From a virus, in IMG/VR virus record IMGVR_UViG_3300020470_000183, positions 1 through 26,137 of that record: a stretch of 26,137 nt of DNA; one strand, 5' to 3'. Both the position numbers and the translations under genes were made by a program. The notes below the pieces were generated by a model, which ran no database searches, was not told where the DNA came from, and saw only the letters and a list, made by a program, of their open reading frames with translations. This document shows, piece by piece, positions 16,301 to 23,816 of the stretch. Every line of letters starts with the position of its first letter. Positions within the stretch are counted from its first letter, which is position 1.

Positions 16301-17086
16301 ATATCTCTTGTAGTAGCACAAGCTATCACAAGTAAGTCATATCTAGCTGGTATTCAGTCCTTTGTTGACCTATTTGCTGGTAGACCCGGACAGGCTGGCC
16401 GTATTGTAGCCGGTTTAGGTAACAACCAAGTGCCTCTTGCTGGGTTACGTAACGAGCTAGGTAAACTATTTACACCGTACATGCGTGAAATAAACTCAGG
16501 TATTCTACAGTCAGTACGTAACAGAAACCTATTATCAGAACAGCTAGCTGGTGACCGTGAGTTACCTATTAAGTATGATTTACTAAACGGTAAGCCCTTA
16601 AAGGATTGGGACTTTTTGACTAGAGCATACAATGCAGTTAGCCCTGTAAGTCTTAGTCTAGATCAAACACCCGGCAGAAACTTCTTATTTAACAGTGGCT
16701 ACGATTTACGTTTGTCCACATACTATGCACCTGACAGTACAAATCTTACCGACGCACCAAGAATTAGATCTGCATTTCAACGAGCTATAGGCTTGCAGAA
16801 CCTAGAGCGTGAGTTGGATAAGTTAGCCAAAAACCCAAAGGCTATTGCTTCTATGCAAGAAATGTATAACGATATAAAATCTGGTAGGCGAGCTGACTAT
16901 GATGCTAGGGACTACTGGCATAATAGAGCTATTGATAGATTGTTTCAACAAGCTCGTAGAAAAGCATGGGCATCTATAAAACAACAATCAGATATACTAG
17001 AGCTTATACAAGAGCAGCAAAGAAAAGACTTTGCTCAAATACAAAAGCGCAGACAAACTGCAAATATATTAAATATACCTAAATAA
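13385..17086 (+). CDS. gp16-like internal core protein D
   Basis: A 1233-residue protein in the position of T7 gp16 (1318 residues), the largest internal core protein, ejected first into the host envelope to help draw DNA in. The first 50 residues are Glu/Gln-rich and coiled-coil-like ([17 protein letters not shown]). A long hydrophobic stretch at about 139-190 ([43 protein letters not shown]) could insert in the membrane. T7 gp16 has an N-terminal lytic transglycosylase; I see no such domain (no ES-x-F/W or Gly-Leu-Met-Gln type motifs) in the first 200 residues. C-terminus is basic and helical. Starts 2 nt after gp15, ends 2 nt before the fibre gene. Confidence 0.85.
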   Translation: MTDSNRYSNVQVDEQFVDYLGGEAERLAEEYQQEQERQEAAEQEEAAATAKADAVQYDPRNADTWGAKALIKEGQSILSGGLQDTASSIATFPERTIDAFSGEMQRQRDLTGEYTPDFTPFGAYDNPIETKTWWGKQLRGLVHFGSLAIGTVLTAKGIAATGLVSVPAGLLTLMKGNLVRGAAVGAVSDLISKESDEQNALGALRDRYGWVDTPLSTKDTDHPVMMKVKNIVEGMGIGLVFDGLAYTLKKGSKEAIDQITARNKSLKDQTVQAGVAQLREGEIEFRADKNAPISQPHQGAHITEVNPQKAREQLSKTRTQWGSEEGSAGSVTTPVERERIALKGGTDDAQVERILRGLLSESKFAKELEAAKGDRKKLAATYREAIEAHQRITQGRNPIDMSPQEYLKELFETNDVIDGIENWTAKNVVVADLVVGTLLKQLRDLGTAGREIADLVDLQDIDGPAKQIVDTMLTALYQTKKARFIKSDSFRALGAGKAKKQALDEVLKQSTEDAKESIMSILKIAKDDPDDNLLNALFEAFSMMENVNTLDDFDKWARTVIKGGKLDPNGVSRTGALIRELEGVMTHSVLSGPKTPVRAIMGTSTATFLRPLSTAIGAALRYPLNGDAATLRASLAAVNGMIEAIPESFTLFRSKLNSYWKGDIRQVKTRFSDYTRGDDNWELLRRWAEDSGRATPGETAAFRLANLARQANNSNLFTYSTKLMAATDDAFGYILGRAKMREKAMRKVLDMQGNGIELPVINKELMKAYEDDFYSQVFDANGNIIDEATQFARKEVTLTQELTGFAKGLNDVFTAAPLAKPFFLFARTGVNGLALTGKYTPGFNFLVKEFNDIAFANPNDLGSVSKYGIFTPEELANARALQTGRLAMGSAVVFMAAQAWMRGDLNGNGPVDRQKRQMWIDGKWEPRTIKLGAVRVGYDQFEPFNLIMSTIADVGDASELMGEEWTENELGKISLVVAQAITSKSYLAGIQSFVDLFAGRPGQAGRIVAGLGNNQVPLAGLRNELGKLFTPYMREINSGILQSVRNRNLLSEQLAGDRELPIKYDLLNGKPLKDWDFLTRAYNAVSPVSLSLDQTPGRNFLFNSGYDLRLSTYYAPDSTNLTDAPRIRSAFQRAIGLQNLERELDKLAKNPKAIASMQEMYNDIKSGRRADYDARDYWHNRAIDRLFQQARRKAWASIKQQSDILELIQEQQRKDFAQIQKRRQTANILNIPK

Positions 17087-17088
17087 CC

Positions 17089-17898
17089 ATGGCAACTGAA
17101 CAATTATTTAACGGGACTACAGATGCTGCTACTGAATATACAATAGATGCGTTTGACTTTTTAAACACAGCAGATGTCAAGGTATCAATAGATGGTGGTT
17201 CTAATTTGAGTTCGTCAGCATATAACGTAACCGCAGACGGGAAACTTACTCTTACAAGTGCCCCCGGAGCTGGCACAGGCAATGTAAGAGCGTTTAGAAC
17301 TACTGATGTTGTAACCCCAGCTGTCACATTTGCAGCAGGCGGATCTTTACGAGCTGTTGACTTAAATCGTGCAACTAAACAGGTTAGATTTGCCGTCGAA
17401 GAGTTACAAACTATAGGTGCTGACGGTGCCGGAATAGCTTTAACTGCTGGCGATAAAGGTGAAATAACGGTTACTACTGGAACAACTTGGTCAATAGACA
17501 ACGGGGCAGTAACAACTGCTAAATTAGCAGACAGCAGCGTCACTACTGCTAAAATACCTGACAATGGAATTACTACAGCTAAAATAGCTGCTGACGCTGT
17601 AACAATGGACAAACTAGGAGCTGGTGCACTTCCATCAGATGTTAGTATAGGTGCAAGCCAGTTAACTGGTACTATACCAGACGCTAGATTTCCCTCAGTG
17701 CTTCCAGCAGTAGATGGTGGTAATTTAACTGGTGTATTTGCCACTGTAGCAAACGGATGTGTGTACGAAAATAACCAGACAATCACGGCAAACTACACAG
17801 TTGGTAATAATAAAAATGCTATGAGTGCAGGGCCGATTACTATAGGAAACGGAGTAGTTGTTACTATAGGAGCTGGAGAAAACTTTACAATAATTTAA
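17089..17898 (+). CDS. Tail fibre with gp17-type N-terminal adaptor (copy 1)
   Basis: A 269-residue protein right after gp16, the place of T7 gene 17. Residues about 1-110 look like the T7 fibre N-terminal domain that anchors the fibre to the tail: FLNTADVKVSIDGG, VRAFRTTDVV and FAAGGSLRAVDLNRATKQV. Residues 141-180 are four exact-length 10-residue repeats (VTTAKLADSS, VTTAKIPDNG, ITTAKIAADA, VTMDKLGAGA), common in phage fibre shafts. A DGGNL motif follows at about 205-211, and the last 43 residues (ENNQTITANYTVGNNKNAM onward) are a module found again at the end of the fibre at 20343. The protein is much shorter than T7 gp17 (553), so the distal parts are probably supplied by the following genes. 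Confidence 0.88.
   Translation: MATEQLFNGTTDAATEYTIDAFDFLNTADVKVSIDGGSNLSSSAYNVTADGKLTLTSAPGAGTGNVRAFRTTDVVTPAVTFAAGGSLRAVDLNRATKQVRFAVEELQTIGADGAGIALTAGDKGEITVTTGTTWSIDNGAVTTAKLADSSVTTAKIPDNGITTAKIAADAVTMDKLGAGALPSDVSIGASQLTGTIPDARFPSVLPAVDGGNLTGVFATVANGCVYENNQTITANYTVGNNKNAMSAGPITIGNGVVVTIGAGENFTII
17509..17628 (+). repeat. Four 30-nt coding repeats in fibre gene
   Basis: Four consecutive 30-nt units encode the decapeptide pattern [VI]T-T/M-A/D-K-[LI]-x3-x2 in residues 141-180 of the fibre protein. The unit length is exact while the bases have diverged, which suggests old tandem duplication kept for structural reasons. Confidence 0.8.
17767..17895 (+). repeat. 43-residue C-terminal fibre module, copy A
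   Basis: Encodes the last 43 residues of the 269-residue fibre. Aligned without gaps to the last 43 residues of the 412-residue adhesin (21450-21578), I count 30 identities, including NNKNAM, AGPITI and TIGAGE. Being at the extreme C-terminus of two otherwise different fibres suggests a trimerisation or capping domain. Confidence 0.85.
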
Positions 17899-17900
17899 TC

Positions 17901-18446
17901 ATGGCAGTAACAACAAAAACATATAGTGGTGCACAGCTTAATGGCGTTACTACTGACTTTCCATTTGCAATACAGTTTATAAGAGATGAGGACATTAAAG
18001 TAAGAGTTAATGGTACAGATCTTACTTATAGAGATGGCACACCCGGAAATAACGAGTACACCGTTACATCTAATAGTGCTAAAACAGCAGGGAGTGTAAA
18101 CGTAAACCCTGCACCAACTAACACTCAAACTCTACTTATATACAGGCAGTCTGATATAAACACAGCTTTATCTACCTTCACCCCCGGTTCAACTATCCGA
18201 GCAGTAGATTTAAATAATAATACTAGACAGACGCTATTCTTTGCTCAAGAAGCAGAAGATGTAAACAACCCTATAATATCTAATTCATCTGGGTCAAGTT
18301 CTTCTAGTTTTTCTATAAGTGATCTTAACTCCGCTTTTGCAAGCAAGGTTGATGGATCACTAATTTATTTTGATAACACAGCTAGTACTTTTAAAGCTGA
18401 TAACACAACAACTAAAACCAACATTGTCGACGGGGGTAATTTTTAA
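17901..18446 (+). CDS. Second gp17-type fibre adaptor protein
   Basis: A 181-residue protein with its own T7-fibre-like N-terminal domain: FPFAIQFIRDEDIKVRVNG (about 20-38), LLIYRQSDINTALSTF and the adaptor hallmark FTPGSTIRAVDLNNNTRQ (about 93-110). The remaining 60 residues are Ser/Asn-rich and end in VDGGNF. It is thus mostly adaptor with little shaft. Its stop is followed after 3 nt by the 629-residue fibre, and its last codons (GGGGGT at 18432-18437) sit 12 nt before that start, a possible Shine-Dalgarno. Two adaptors in one genome suggest two fibre types or a stacked fibre. Confidence 0.87.
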   Translation: MAVTTKTYSGAQLNGVTTDFPFAIQFIRDEDIKVRVNGTDLTYRDGTPGNNEYTVTSNSAKTAGSVNVNPAPTNTQTLLIYRQSDINTALSTFTPGSTIRAVDLNNNTRQTLFFAQEAEDVNNPIISNSSGSSSSSFSISDLNSAFASKVDGSLIYFDNTASTFKADNTTTKTNIVDGGNF

Positions 18447-18449
18447 ACT

Positions 18450-20339
18450 ATGGCATCAAAAATACGAATAAAAAGATCTACTGGAAGTAGTATATCTGGC
18501 CTAACACTAGCTAATGCAGAATTAGCTTTTACTGAAGGTACTGATGTTTCTTCGGGTGGTCGAACACTATATATAGGTACAGGTACAAGTGGCGATAATG
18601 CTGCTAATATTATAAAAATCGGTGGAGCTGGTGCTTTCATGGCACTCGAAGGTGCACAGACAGCAGCTGGTAATAAAACTTTTAGTGACAACGTAACTGT
18701 TACAGGTAACTTAACTGTTAATGGTACAACTACTACAATTTCAAGCAGTACTGTTAATGTAGAAGATAAGAATTTAGAACTTGGTAAGGTTACTACTCCA
18801 ACTGATTCAACCGCTGATGGTGGTGGTATTACTTTAAAAGGTGCTACAGATAAAACATTTAACTGGGTTAACTCAACTGATTCTTGGACATCATCAGAAC
18901 ACATTGCACTTGCTAGTGGTAAAAGCTTTTCCGGTAATCTTACAGGTAACGTAACTGGTAGTGCAACTAGCTTAGCTAACGGTAGAACCATTGGTATGAC
19001 TGGAGATGTAGCTTGGACATCCGCTTCGTTTGATGGAACAGGTAATGTTACAGGAACTGCAACGATTCAAAGTGGAGCTGTAGAAAAGAGCATGACTAAC
19101 TTTGTTTCTGACTCTTCTACAGCTGGTCTAACTATTAAAGGTGATGGCAGCTCTGTTGACGGATACTTACAGCTAAACTGCTGGAATAATAGCCACGGTA
19201 TAAAACTAAAGTCACCTCCTCACAGTGCATCACAAAGTTATACTTTAACGTTTCCATCTAGTGTAGGTAGTGCTAACCAAGTGCTAAGTACCTCTGGATC
19301 TGGTAATTTAACTTGGGCAAGTCTTACAGCTGGTAGTGGTATTGGTATAAGTGGTACTACAATTTCTGTAGCTAACGACTCTGTTACAGAGGCGATGTTA
19401 GATATACACAACTCTCCTACTGAAGGTTACATTCTTAAGTATACTTCAAACGGTTTAGAGTGGGGAGCAGCTGGTGCTGGTGGAGAAAACAACCAGAACG
19501 CATTTTCTCACCTTTCAGTCAGTGGTCAATCAACAGTATCTGCGGATAGCTCTACTGACACTGTAACTTTTGCTGCTGGCAGTAATGTTACTATCACAAC
19601 TAATGCTAGTACTGATACTGTTACTATTGCAGCGACAGATACAAATACACAGCTTTCAACAGAGCAAGTACAAGATATTGTTGGAGCAATGGTCTCTAGT
19701 AATACTGAAACTAATATTTCAGTTACCTATGACGATACAAATGGTAAATTAGATTTTGCTTCTACCAACACAAACACTCAGTTATCTAACGAACAAGTAC
19801 AAGATATAGTCGGAGCTATGCTTACTGGCAATACTGAGTCAGGCATAACTGTCGCATATCAAGACGGAGACGGTACAATAGATTTTACTGTTGCAAGTCA
19901 AACAGCAAATGATTTTACAAATGCTTTAAAAAGTAAATTAGATGGAATAGAAGCGGGAGCTACAGCAGACCAAAGTGCCTCAGAAATTAAAACTGCATAC
20001 GAATCAAATAGTAATACAAACGCATTTACAGATACTTTATTAAGTAAGTTAAATGGCATTGCAGCTTCAGCTACTAATGTAACAAACAATAATCAGCTTA
20101 CTAACGGTGCTGGATACATAACTTCTTCCGGAAGTTGTGCAAGTGCTACCTCAGCCACTACAGCTGGTGTAGCTACAAACGTTACAGCTTCAGCAAATAA
20201 CAGTACTAATGAAACTGTTTATTTGACTTTTGTTGATGGTGCTACAGGTTCACAAGGAATAGAAACAGACACAGGTCTTTCTTACAATCCAAGCTCAGGA
20301 GAATTAACAGTCGGAGTAATCGACGGAGGTAATTTTTAA
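18450..20339 (+). CDS. Long tail fibre / adhesin, 629 residues
   Basis: Begins with the phage fibre opening IRIKRSTGSSISGLTLANAE ... LYIGTG (residues about 4-45), followed by beta-rich Thr/Gly/Ser repeats (VTVTGNLTVNGTTTTIS, FSGNLTGNVTGSATSLANG). Two 43-residue tandem repeats occupy about 398-483 (each with QLSxEQVQDIVGAM). Then comes the well-known fibre motif KLDGIEAGATADQSASEIKT (about 498-517) with a second partial copy (LSKLNGIAASATN). It ends SGELTVGVIDGGNF, sharing DGGNF with the preceding protein. Repetitive, fibrous and secreted only as virion part; probably a trimer. Its last codons include GGAGGT (20325-20330), 12 nt before the next start. Confidence 0.85.
   Translation: MASKIRIKRSTGSSISGLTLANAELAFTEGTDVSSGGRTLYIGTGTSGDNAANIIKIGGAGAFMALEGAQTAAGNKTFSDNVTVTGNLTVNGTTTTISSSTVNVEDKNLELGKVTTPTDSTADGGGITLKGATDKTFNWVNSTDSWTSSEHIALASGKSFSGNLTGNVTGSATSLANGRTIGMTGDVAWTSASFDGTGNVTGTATIQSGAVEKSMTNFVSDSSTAGLTIKGDGSSVDGYLQLNCWNNSHGIKLKSPPHSASQSYTLTFPSSVGSANQVLSTSGSGNLTWASLTAGSGIGISGTTISVANDSVTEAMLDIHNSPTEGYILKYTSNGLEWGAAGAGGENNQNAFSHLSVSGQSTVSADSSTDTVTFAAGSNVTITTNASTDTVTIAATDTNTQLSTEQVQDIVGAMVSSNTETNISVTYDDTNGKLDFASTNTNTQLSNEQVQDIVGAMLTGNTESGITVAYQDGDGTIDFTVASQTANDFTNALKSKLDGIEAGATADQSASEIKTAYESNSNTNAFTDTLLSKLNGIAASATNVTNNNQLTNGAGYITSSGSCASATSATTAGVATNVTASANNSTNETVYLTFVDGATGSQGIETDTGLSYNPSSGELTVGVIDGGNF
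19641..19898 (+). repeat. Two 129-nt tandem coding repeats in the long fibre
   Basis: Unit 1 is 19641-19769 and unit 2 is 19770-19898, each coding 43 residues with the shared pattern TNTQLSxEQVQDIVGAM, then a variable NTExxIxVxYxDxxGxxDF. Both copies are diverged at third positions, so the duplication is not very recent. Confidence 0.8.
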
Positions 20340-20342
20340 AAC

Positions 20343-21581
20343 ATGGCTACAATCAAGCACAAAAGAGGTACTAGCGATCCTAGTACTTCTGACGTTGCTG
20401 TTGGTGAATTAGCTATTAATACCACCGACGGCGGTTTATTTACAAAAACAGATGGTGGTTCAGTTGTAGAAGTTGGAGGAGGAGGAGGAGTAAGCTCTGA
20501 CTCTCAATACAACACTGTTGGTGGTGATAATTCTGGAGATAGTTTTTCTGGAACCTCTGCTCAATTTAATACTTTATACGGATACAATACTGGAACTGCC
20601 CTAACTAGTGGCAATGGAAATGTTCATATTGGATATCAAGCCGGTGAAAGTATTACGACAAACGGATATACAACATTTGTAGGTTATCAAGCAGGGAAAG
20701 ATAATACCGCTAATTGGAATGTTGGAATAGGCGGCGAAGCTTTAAAGGATTGTACTTCTGCTATAGGAGCAACTGCTGTAGGAGGAATGGCAGCTGCTAA
20801 CGTAACTACTGGAAATAGCGTAACTGCTGTAGGTTATGAGGCTTGTAAAGCTACAAAGGATTCTTATCAAAATACAGGAATAGGTTATCAAGCATTAAAA
20901 GCTGCTGATAATGCTGGTGGAGAATATACTTTTCTTGGAGCATGGAATACTGCTGTAGGATCTAGTTCTCTTGATAGCCTCACTACAGGCCGATCAAATA
21001 CATGTATGGGAGTGCGTTCTGGTGATAACATGACTACCGGCTATGACAATGTGGCTATAGGTTATGAAGCATTAAAAGCTGGGACTGGTTGCACAGATAA
21101 CACGGCAATAGGTAGTGACGCTGGTAAAGGTGTAACTGGTAATTCCAATACTTTGATTGGAAGACGAGCTGCTTTTGTACAATCTTTAAGTGGTAGTAAT
21201 AATATTCTTATAGGTCATTTATCACAAGCTAGTTCAACGAGTGTAAGTAACGAATGTACTATAGGTGCTACCGGACAATTTGGAGGACAGATAACCAAAT
21301 TTAGAGTCCCCGGATGTAACTTTAGCTTAAAATCTACTACAGCTACAGAAGATTATGTTTTAACTGTAGACGCAAACGGAGATTGTGGCTGGGAAGCTGC
21401 TGCCGGCGGAGGTGGCCCAACTGGTGGTGGATCAGATGAAATTTTTACTGAAAACGACCAAACTATGACAACAGATTATACTATAACTAACAATAAAAAT
21501 GCCATGGCAGCTGGCCCTATAACTATAAATAATGGCGTCACTCTTACTATCGGTGCGGGAGAGACTGTAACAATCGTATAA
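20343..21581 (+). CDS. Adhesin-like fibre with YadA-head-type repeats
   Basis: A 412-residue protein opening with the fibre pattern IKHKRGTSDPSTSDVAVGEL and then a Gly linker. Residues about 75-295 are 12-17-residue repeats with the frame GYxAL ... TTGxxNTAIGxxA (for example VAIGYEALKAGTG and NTAIGSDAGKG), the hallmark of YadA-type left-handed beta-roll heads in trimeric autotransporter adhesins and of some phage fibres. A hinge with VLTVDANGDCGW and a Gly-rich linker leads to a 43-residue C-terminal module also found at the end of the 269-residue fibre. Probably a receptor-contacting trimer. The start lies 4 nt after the previous stop. Confidence 0.85.
   Translation: MATIKHKRGTSDPSTSDVAVGELAINTTDGGLFTKTDGGSVVEVGGGGGVSSDSQYNTVGGDNSGDSFSGTSAQFNTLYGYNTGTALTSGNGNVHIGYQAGESITTNGYTTFVGYQAGKDNTANWNVGIGGEALKDCTSAIGATAVGGMAAANVTTGNSVTAVGYEACKATKDSYQNTGIGYQALKAADNAGGEYTFLGAWNTAVGSSSLDSLTTGRSNTCMGVRSGDNMTTGYDNVAIGYEALKAGTGCTDNTAIGSDAGKGVTGNSNTLIGRRAAFVQSLSGSNNILIGHLSQASSTSVSNECTIGATGQFGGQITKFRVPGCNFSLKSTTATEDYVLTVDANGDCGWEAAAGGGGPTGGGSDEIFTENDQTMTTDYTITNNKNAMAAGPITINNGVTLTIGAGETVTIV
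20565..21227 (+). repeat. YadA-head-like beta-roll coding repeats
   Basis: About fifteen degenerate units of 36-50 nt encode residues 75-295 of the adhesin-like fibre. The recurring core is G-Y/S-x-A with NTxxG two to four residues before. Unit boundaries are approximate because lengths vary. Confidence 0.7.
21450..21578 (+). repeat. 43-residue C-terminal fibre module, copy B
   Basis: Partner of the module at 17767-17895, starting ENDQTMTTDYTITNNKNAM and ending just before the stop codon. Same length and no gaps against copy A. Confidence 0.85.
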
Positions 21582-21584
21582 ATT

Positions 21585-22127
21585 ATGGCAATTACATTAA
21601 ACGGGAATGGCACAGTAACCGGTATATCAGCTGGTGGTTTACCAGATGGGATTATACAAAGTGCCGATTTAGCTAGTGAGGTAAAGCTTGGGCAAATAAG
21701 AAAAGTTGCATCAGGTACAACCACTGGTGACATTACTACTAGCGTTACAGGAACAAGTCAAGTCGATGCGTATTTAGGATGTGAAGCGACAATAACGCCT
21801 ATAGACTCTAGTAGTAATTTTTTATTAATTTTTACTGCTGGGCATATAATTAATAACCAAGGATCCGTAATGGGATTTAGGTTATATTATTCTGAAAATA
21901 ATGGAACTTATACAAGCATAGGTGTAAAAGGTACGTCCGGTGGGTATTCACAAAGTATGCAAACCCAACGTTCAATGGGTACACATTTACTTTATGAACC
22001 TACTGCAAGTAGTATTACATCTTTAGGTATAAGAGTATATGGATATAGCTCTGCACCTAGCTATAGCACTAACTACTTCAACAATGGTGGTGCACTAACA
22101 ATAACAATCCTAGAGGTTCCATCATGA
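21585..22127 (+). CDS. Tail-tip / receptor-binding type protein 1
   Basis: A 180-residue protein with the fibre-tip opening ITLNGNGTVTGISAGGLPDG common in marine phage fibres, then IRKVASGTTTGD, a conserved beta element ITPIDSSSNFLLIF (about 70-83) and a C-terminus GALTITILEVPS. The next two genes share this layout, so the three form a paralogous set. No enzymatic motif. The stop overlaps the next ATG (ATGA at 22124-22127). Likely a distal fibre piece or a trimeric tip; receptor unknown. Confidence 0.75.
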   Translation: MAITLNGNGTVTGISAGGLPDGIIQSADLASEVKLGQIRKVASGTTTGDITTSVTGTSQVDAYLGCEATITPIDSSSNFLLIFTAGHIINNQGSVMGFRLYYSENNGTYTSIGVKGTSGGYSQSMQTQRSMGTHLLYEPTASSITSLGIRVYGYSSAPSYSTNYFNNGGALTITILEVPS

Positions 22128-22705
22128 GTCAACTAAAATTAACGGCAGATAGTGGTGGAGGTACGGTTGCAATTAAAGGGCCGACTAGTACAACTGGCAA
22201 CAGTGCATTTGAGTTAACTTTACCGGGAACTGGTAATAGAGGTCTAGGTAAGATTTTACAAGTAGTACAAGCTGGTACAGCAACTCAAATTTCAAACGCT
22301 AATGCTGCGGCTTATGTAGACGGGTTAACAGCTCAAATAACACCATCTTCTGCATCTAGTAAAGTGCTTGTTATGTTTTCTACTTTTATGGGTGTTGTGC
22401 ATACTTCAAGTGGTGCTGCTAGTGGTTTTGGAGGTTTTAGAGTTTTAAGAGATTCGACAGCAGTATATACATGTGTTGGTAACTCTACTGGAATACACGG
22501 TCTTGGAATAAATTTATCAGGCGGTGACACTTTTACTCATGTAACCCATACCCAACTTGATACACCTTCCTCAACAAGTCAACTTACATATAAAGTTCAA
22601 ATTAGACCTTACATAGCTAATCATACTATGTATATAAATGGAACAGCTTTCGGCAGTGCTGGAACAGATACTGGTTTACTACAATTAATGGAGGTGGCAG
22701 CATAA
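22124..22705 (+). CDS. Tail-tip / receptor-binding type protein 2
   Basis: A 193-residue protein. N-terminus LKLTADSGGGTVAIKGPTST resembles the short phage fibre connector pattern; then GKILQVVQAGT (about 42-52), ITPSSASSKVLVMF (72-85), GFRVLRDSTAVYT (about 104-116) and the C-terminus LLQLMEVAA. The last three elements match the following protein closely (GFQLLRDSTVVH, ITLMEVAT) and the preceding one weakly. Translationally coupled on both sides by ATGA and TAATG junctions. Confidence 0.75.
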   Translation: MSQLKLTADSGGGTVAIKGPTSTTGNSAFELTLPGTGNRGLGKILQVVQAGTATQISNANAAAYVDGLTAQITPSSASSKVLVMFSTFMGVVHTSSGAASGFGGFRVLRDSTAVYTCVGNSTGIHGLGINLSGGDTFTHVTHTQLDTPSSTSQLTYKVQIRPYIANHTMYINGTAFGSAGTDTGLLQLMEVAA

Positions 22706-23268
22706 TGGCAACTTTAGCAACAACAAATATTAAACACGCTTCCTCTAGTTCTAACAATATTATCCTTAACTCAAATGGTACGACTCGGATTCCGGGTCAT
22801 ATTATACAAGTTGTGCAGGGTCAAACTACTACTACAGCTTCAAACACTACAACAACAATGGCGGATACTAACTTAAGTCAAGCTATTACGCCACACGCTG
22901 CTTCAAGTAAAATATTAGCTTTTATAACTCAATCATTCCAAATTAAGATGACAACTGCTGTTGGTGGTGGTTTTCAACTTTTAAGAGATTCAACAGTTGT
23001 ACACAAAGCTGCACCATTCAGCACTGATGGTACGAATGATGTACCAATTCAACTTTACTTTGCTAATTTTTCCCAAAATGCTAACTTTTATGCGTACCAT
23101 AATATGCACTTTCTTGACTCACCTTCTTATTCACTTGGTAGTAGTCTGACATATAAGACGCAACAGGCAGTTACTACGGCGGGATCAGGTAGAGAAATTA
23201 TAGCTCAACCGGCAGGAACTAATAGTAATGGTATATCTACAATAACTTTGATGGAAGTAGCAACCTAA
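22705..23268 (+). CDS. Tail-tip / receptor-binding type protein 3
   Basis: A 187-residue protein, paralogue of the preceding gene: HIIQVVQGQTTTTAS (about 32-46), ITPHAASSKILAFI (61-74), GGFQLLRDSTVVH (about 88-100) and the C-terminal STITLMEVAT. The N-terminal TTNIKHASSSSNNIILNSNG is another recurrent phage fibre connector. Differences between paralogues are concentrated in the middle (about residues 100-160), which would be the exposed face. Followed by an 18-nt AT-rich gap with no recognisable signal. Confidence 0.75.
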   Translation: MATLATTNIKHASSSSNNIILNSNGTTRIPGHIIQVVQGQTTTTASNTTTTMADTNLSQAITPHAASSKILAFITQSFQIKMTTAVGGGFQLLRDSTVVHKAAPFSTDGTNDVPIQLYFANFSQNANFYAYHNMHFLDSPSYSLGSSLTYKTQQAVTTAGSGREIIAQPAGTNSNGISTITLMEVAT

Positions 23269-23286
23269 CATTTATTTATTTTAATC

Positions 23287-23571
23287 ATGGATCATGAAGC
23301 AATTTACCGTGCTTACGCTGGCACGGTTGTATCAATAAACAGCGCAACAGGAGCGTACGATAAAGACGCTAATTTAGTGACTATTGACGACGAAAAAGTA
23401 AAAGAAGCTCGTGCAGCTATAGACGCTGAGTGGGCTGCTACAAAGTATCAAAGAGATAGAGCAGCCGAGTATCCATCTTGGCAAGATCAGCTTGATAAAA
23501 TCTATCACTCAGGTATTGACGCTTGGAAGGCGGATATCAAAGTTATTAAGGACAAGTATCCTAAGCCATAA
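23287..23571 (+). CDS. Small fibre-associated protein (EYPSxxDQLDxIYH motif)
   Basis: A 94-residue protein with VVSINSATGAYDKDANLVTI near the N-terminus and the motif EYPSWQDQLDKIYHSGIDAW (61-80) followed by IKVIKDKYPK. The EYP-x-x-x-DQLD-x-x-Y/H and KxKYPK pattern is widespread in marine phages just after fibre genes; such proteins are often suspected of helping fibre assembly, but I know of no firm functional proof. Charged and helical in the second half. Stop overlaps the next start (TAATG). Confidence 0.75.
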   Translation: MDHEAIYRAYAGTVVSINSATGAYDKDANLVTIDDEKVKEARAAIDAEWAATKYQRDRAAEYPSWQDQLDKIYHSGIDAWKADIKVIKDKYPKP

Positions 23572-23816
23572 TGGAAAGAACAAAAGAAGAAATAGCAACT
23601 ATTTTTAAAAATGCTGGAGATAGCGTTACTATTATAAATAATCTTGCAGCTTTATCATCTTTATCAGAGGAGCAAAAAATAAAAATAGTAGCTAATGTTC
23701 AGCACCTTGAAATTATCAAGGCATACAAAAAAGAGGATGGCAAAACATCTATCTGGACAACTGAAGATTTCAGCGAGCAAGATGCTGCTGTGGCTTTAGG
23801 CAAGAGTAAGTATTGA
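23571..23816 (+). CDS. Conserved 81-residue cyanophage-type hypothetical protein
   Basis: Starts MERTKEEIATIFKNAGDSV, has two short helices (IINNLAALSSLSEEQKIKIV) and ends in a GKTSIWTTEDFSEQDAAVAL block then GKSKY. I know this helix plus TSIWTxEDF arrangement from small proteins in cyanophage fibre regions. Function unknown; location suggests a fibre chaperone or minor tail protein. Coupled by one-base overlaps both upstream and downstream (the TGA at 23814-23816 shares its A with the next ATG). Confidence 0.72.
   Translation: MERTKEEIATIFKNAGDSVTIINNLAALSSLSEEQKIKIVANVQHLEIIKAYKKEDGKTSIWTTEDFSEQDAAVALGKSKY

Noticed and set aside
17079-17786. 235-residue open frame on the minus strand
   Set aside because: It is exactly antisense to the repeat-rich fibre gene; Thr/Ala/Gly-rich sense codons rarely produce antisense stops. 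No ribosome binding site or family pattern.
18443-18991. 182-residue minus-strand open frame
   Set aside because: Antisense of the long fibre's Thr/Gly-rich N-terminal part; Val/Leu/Pro composition is the expected mirror, no start context.
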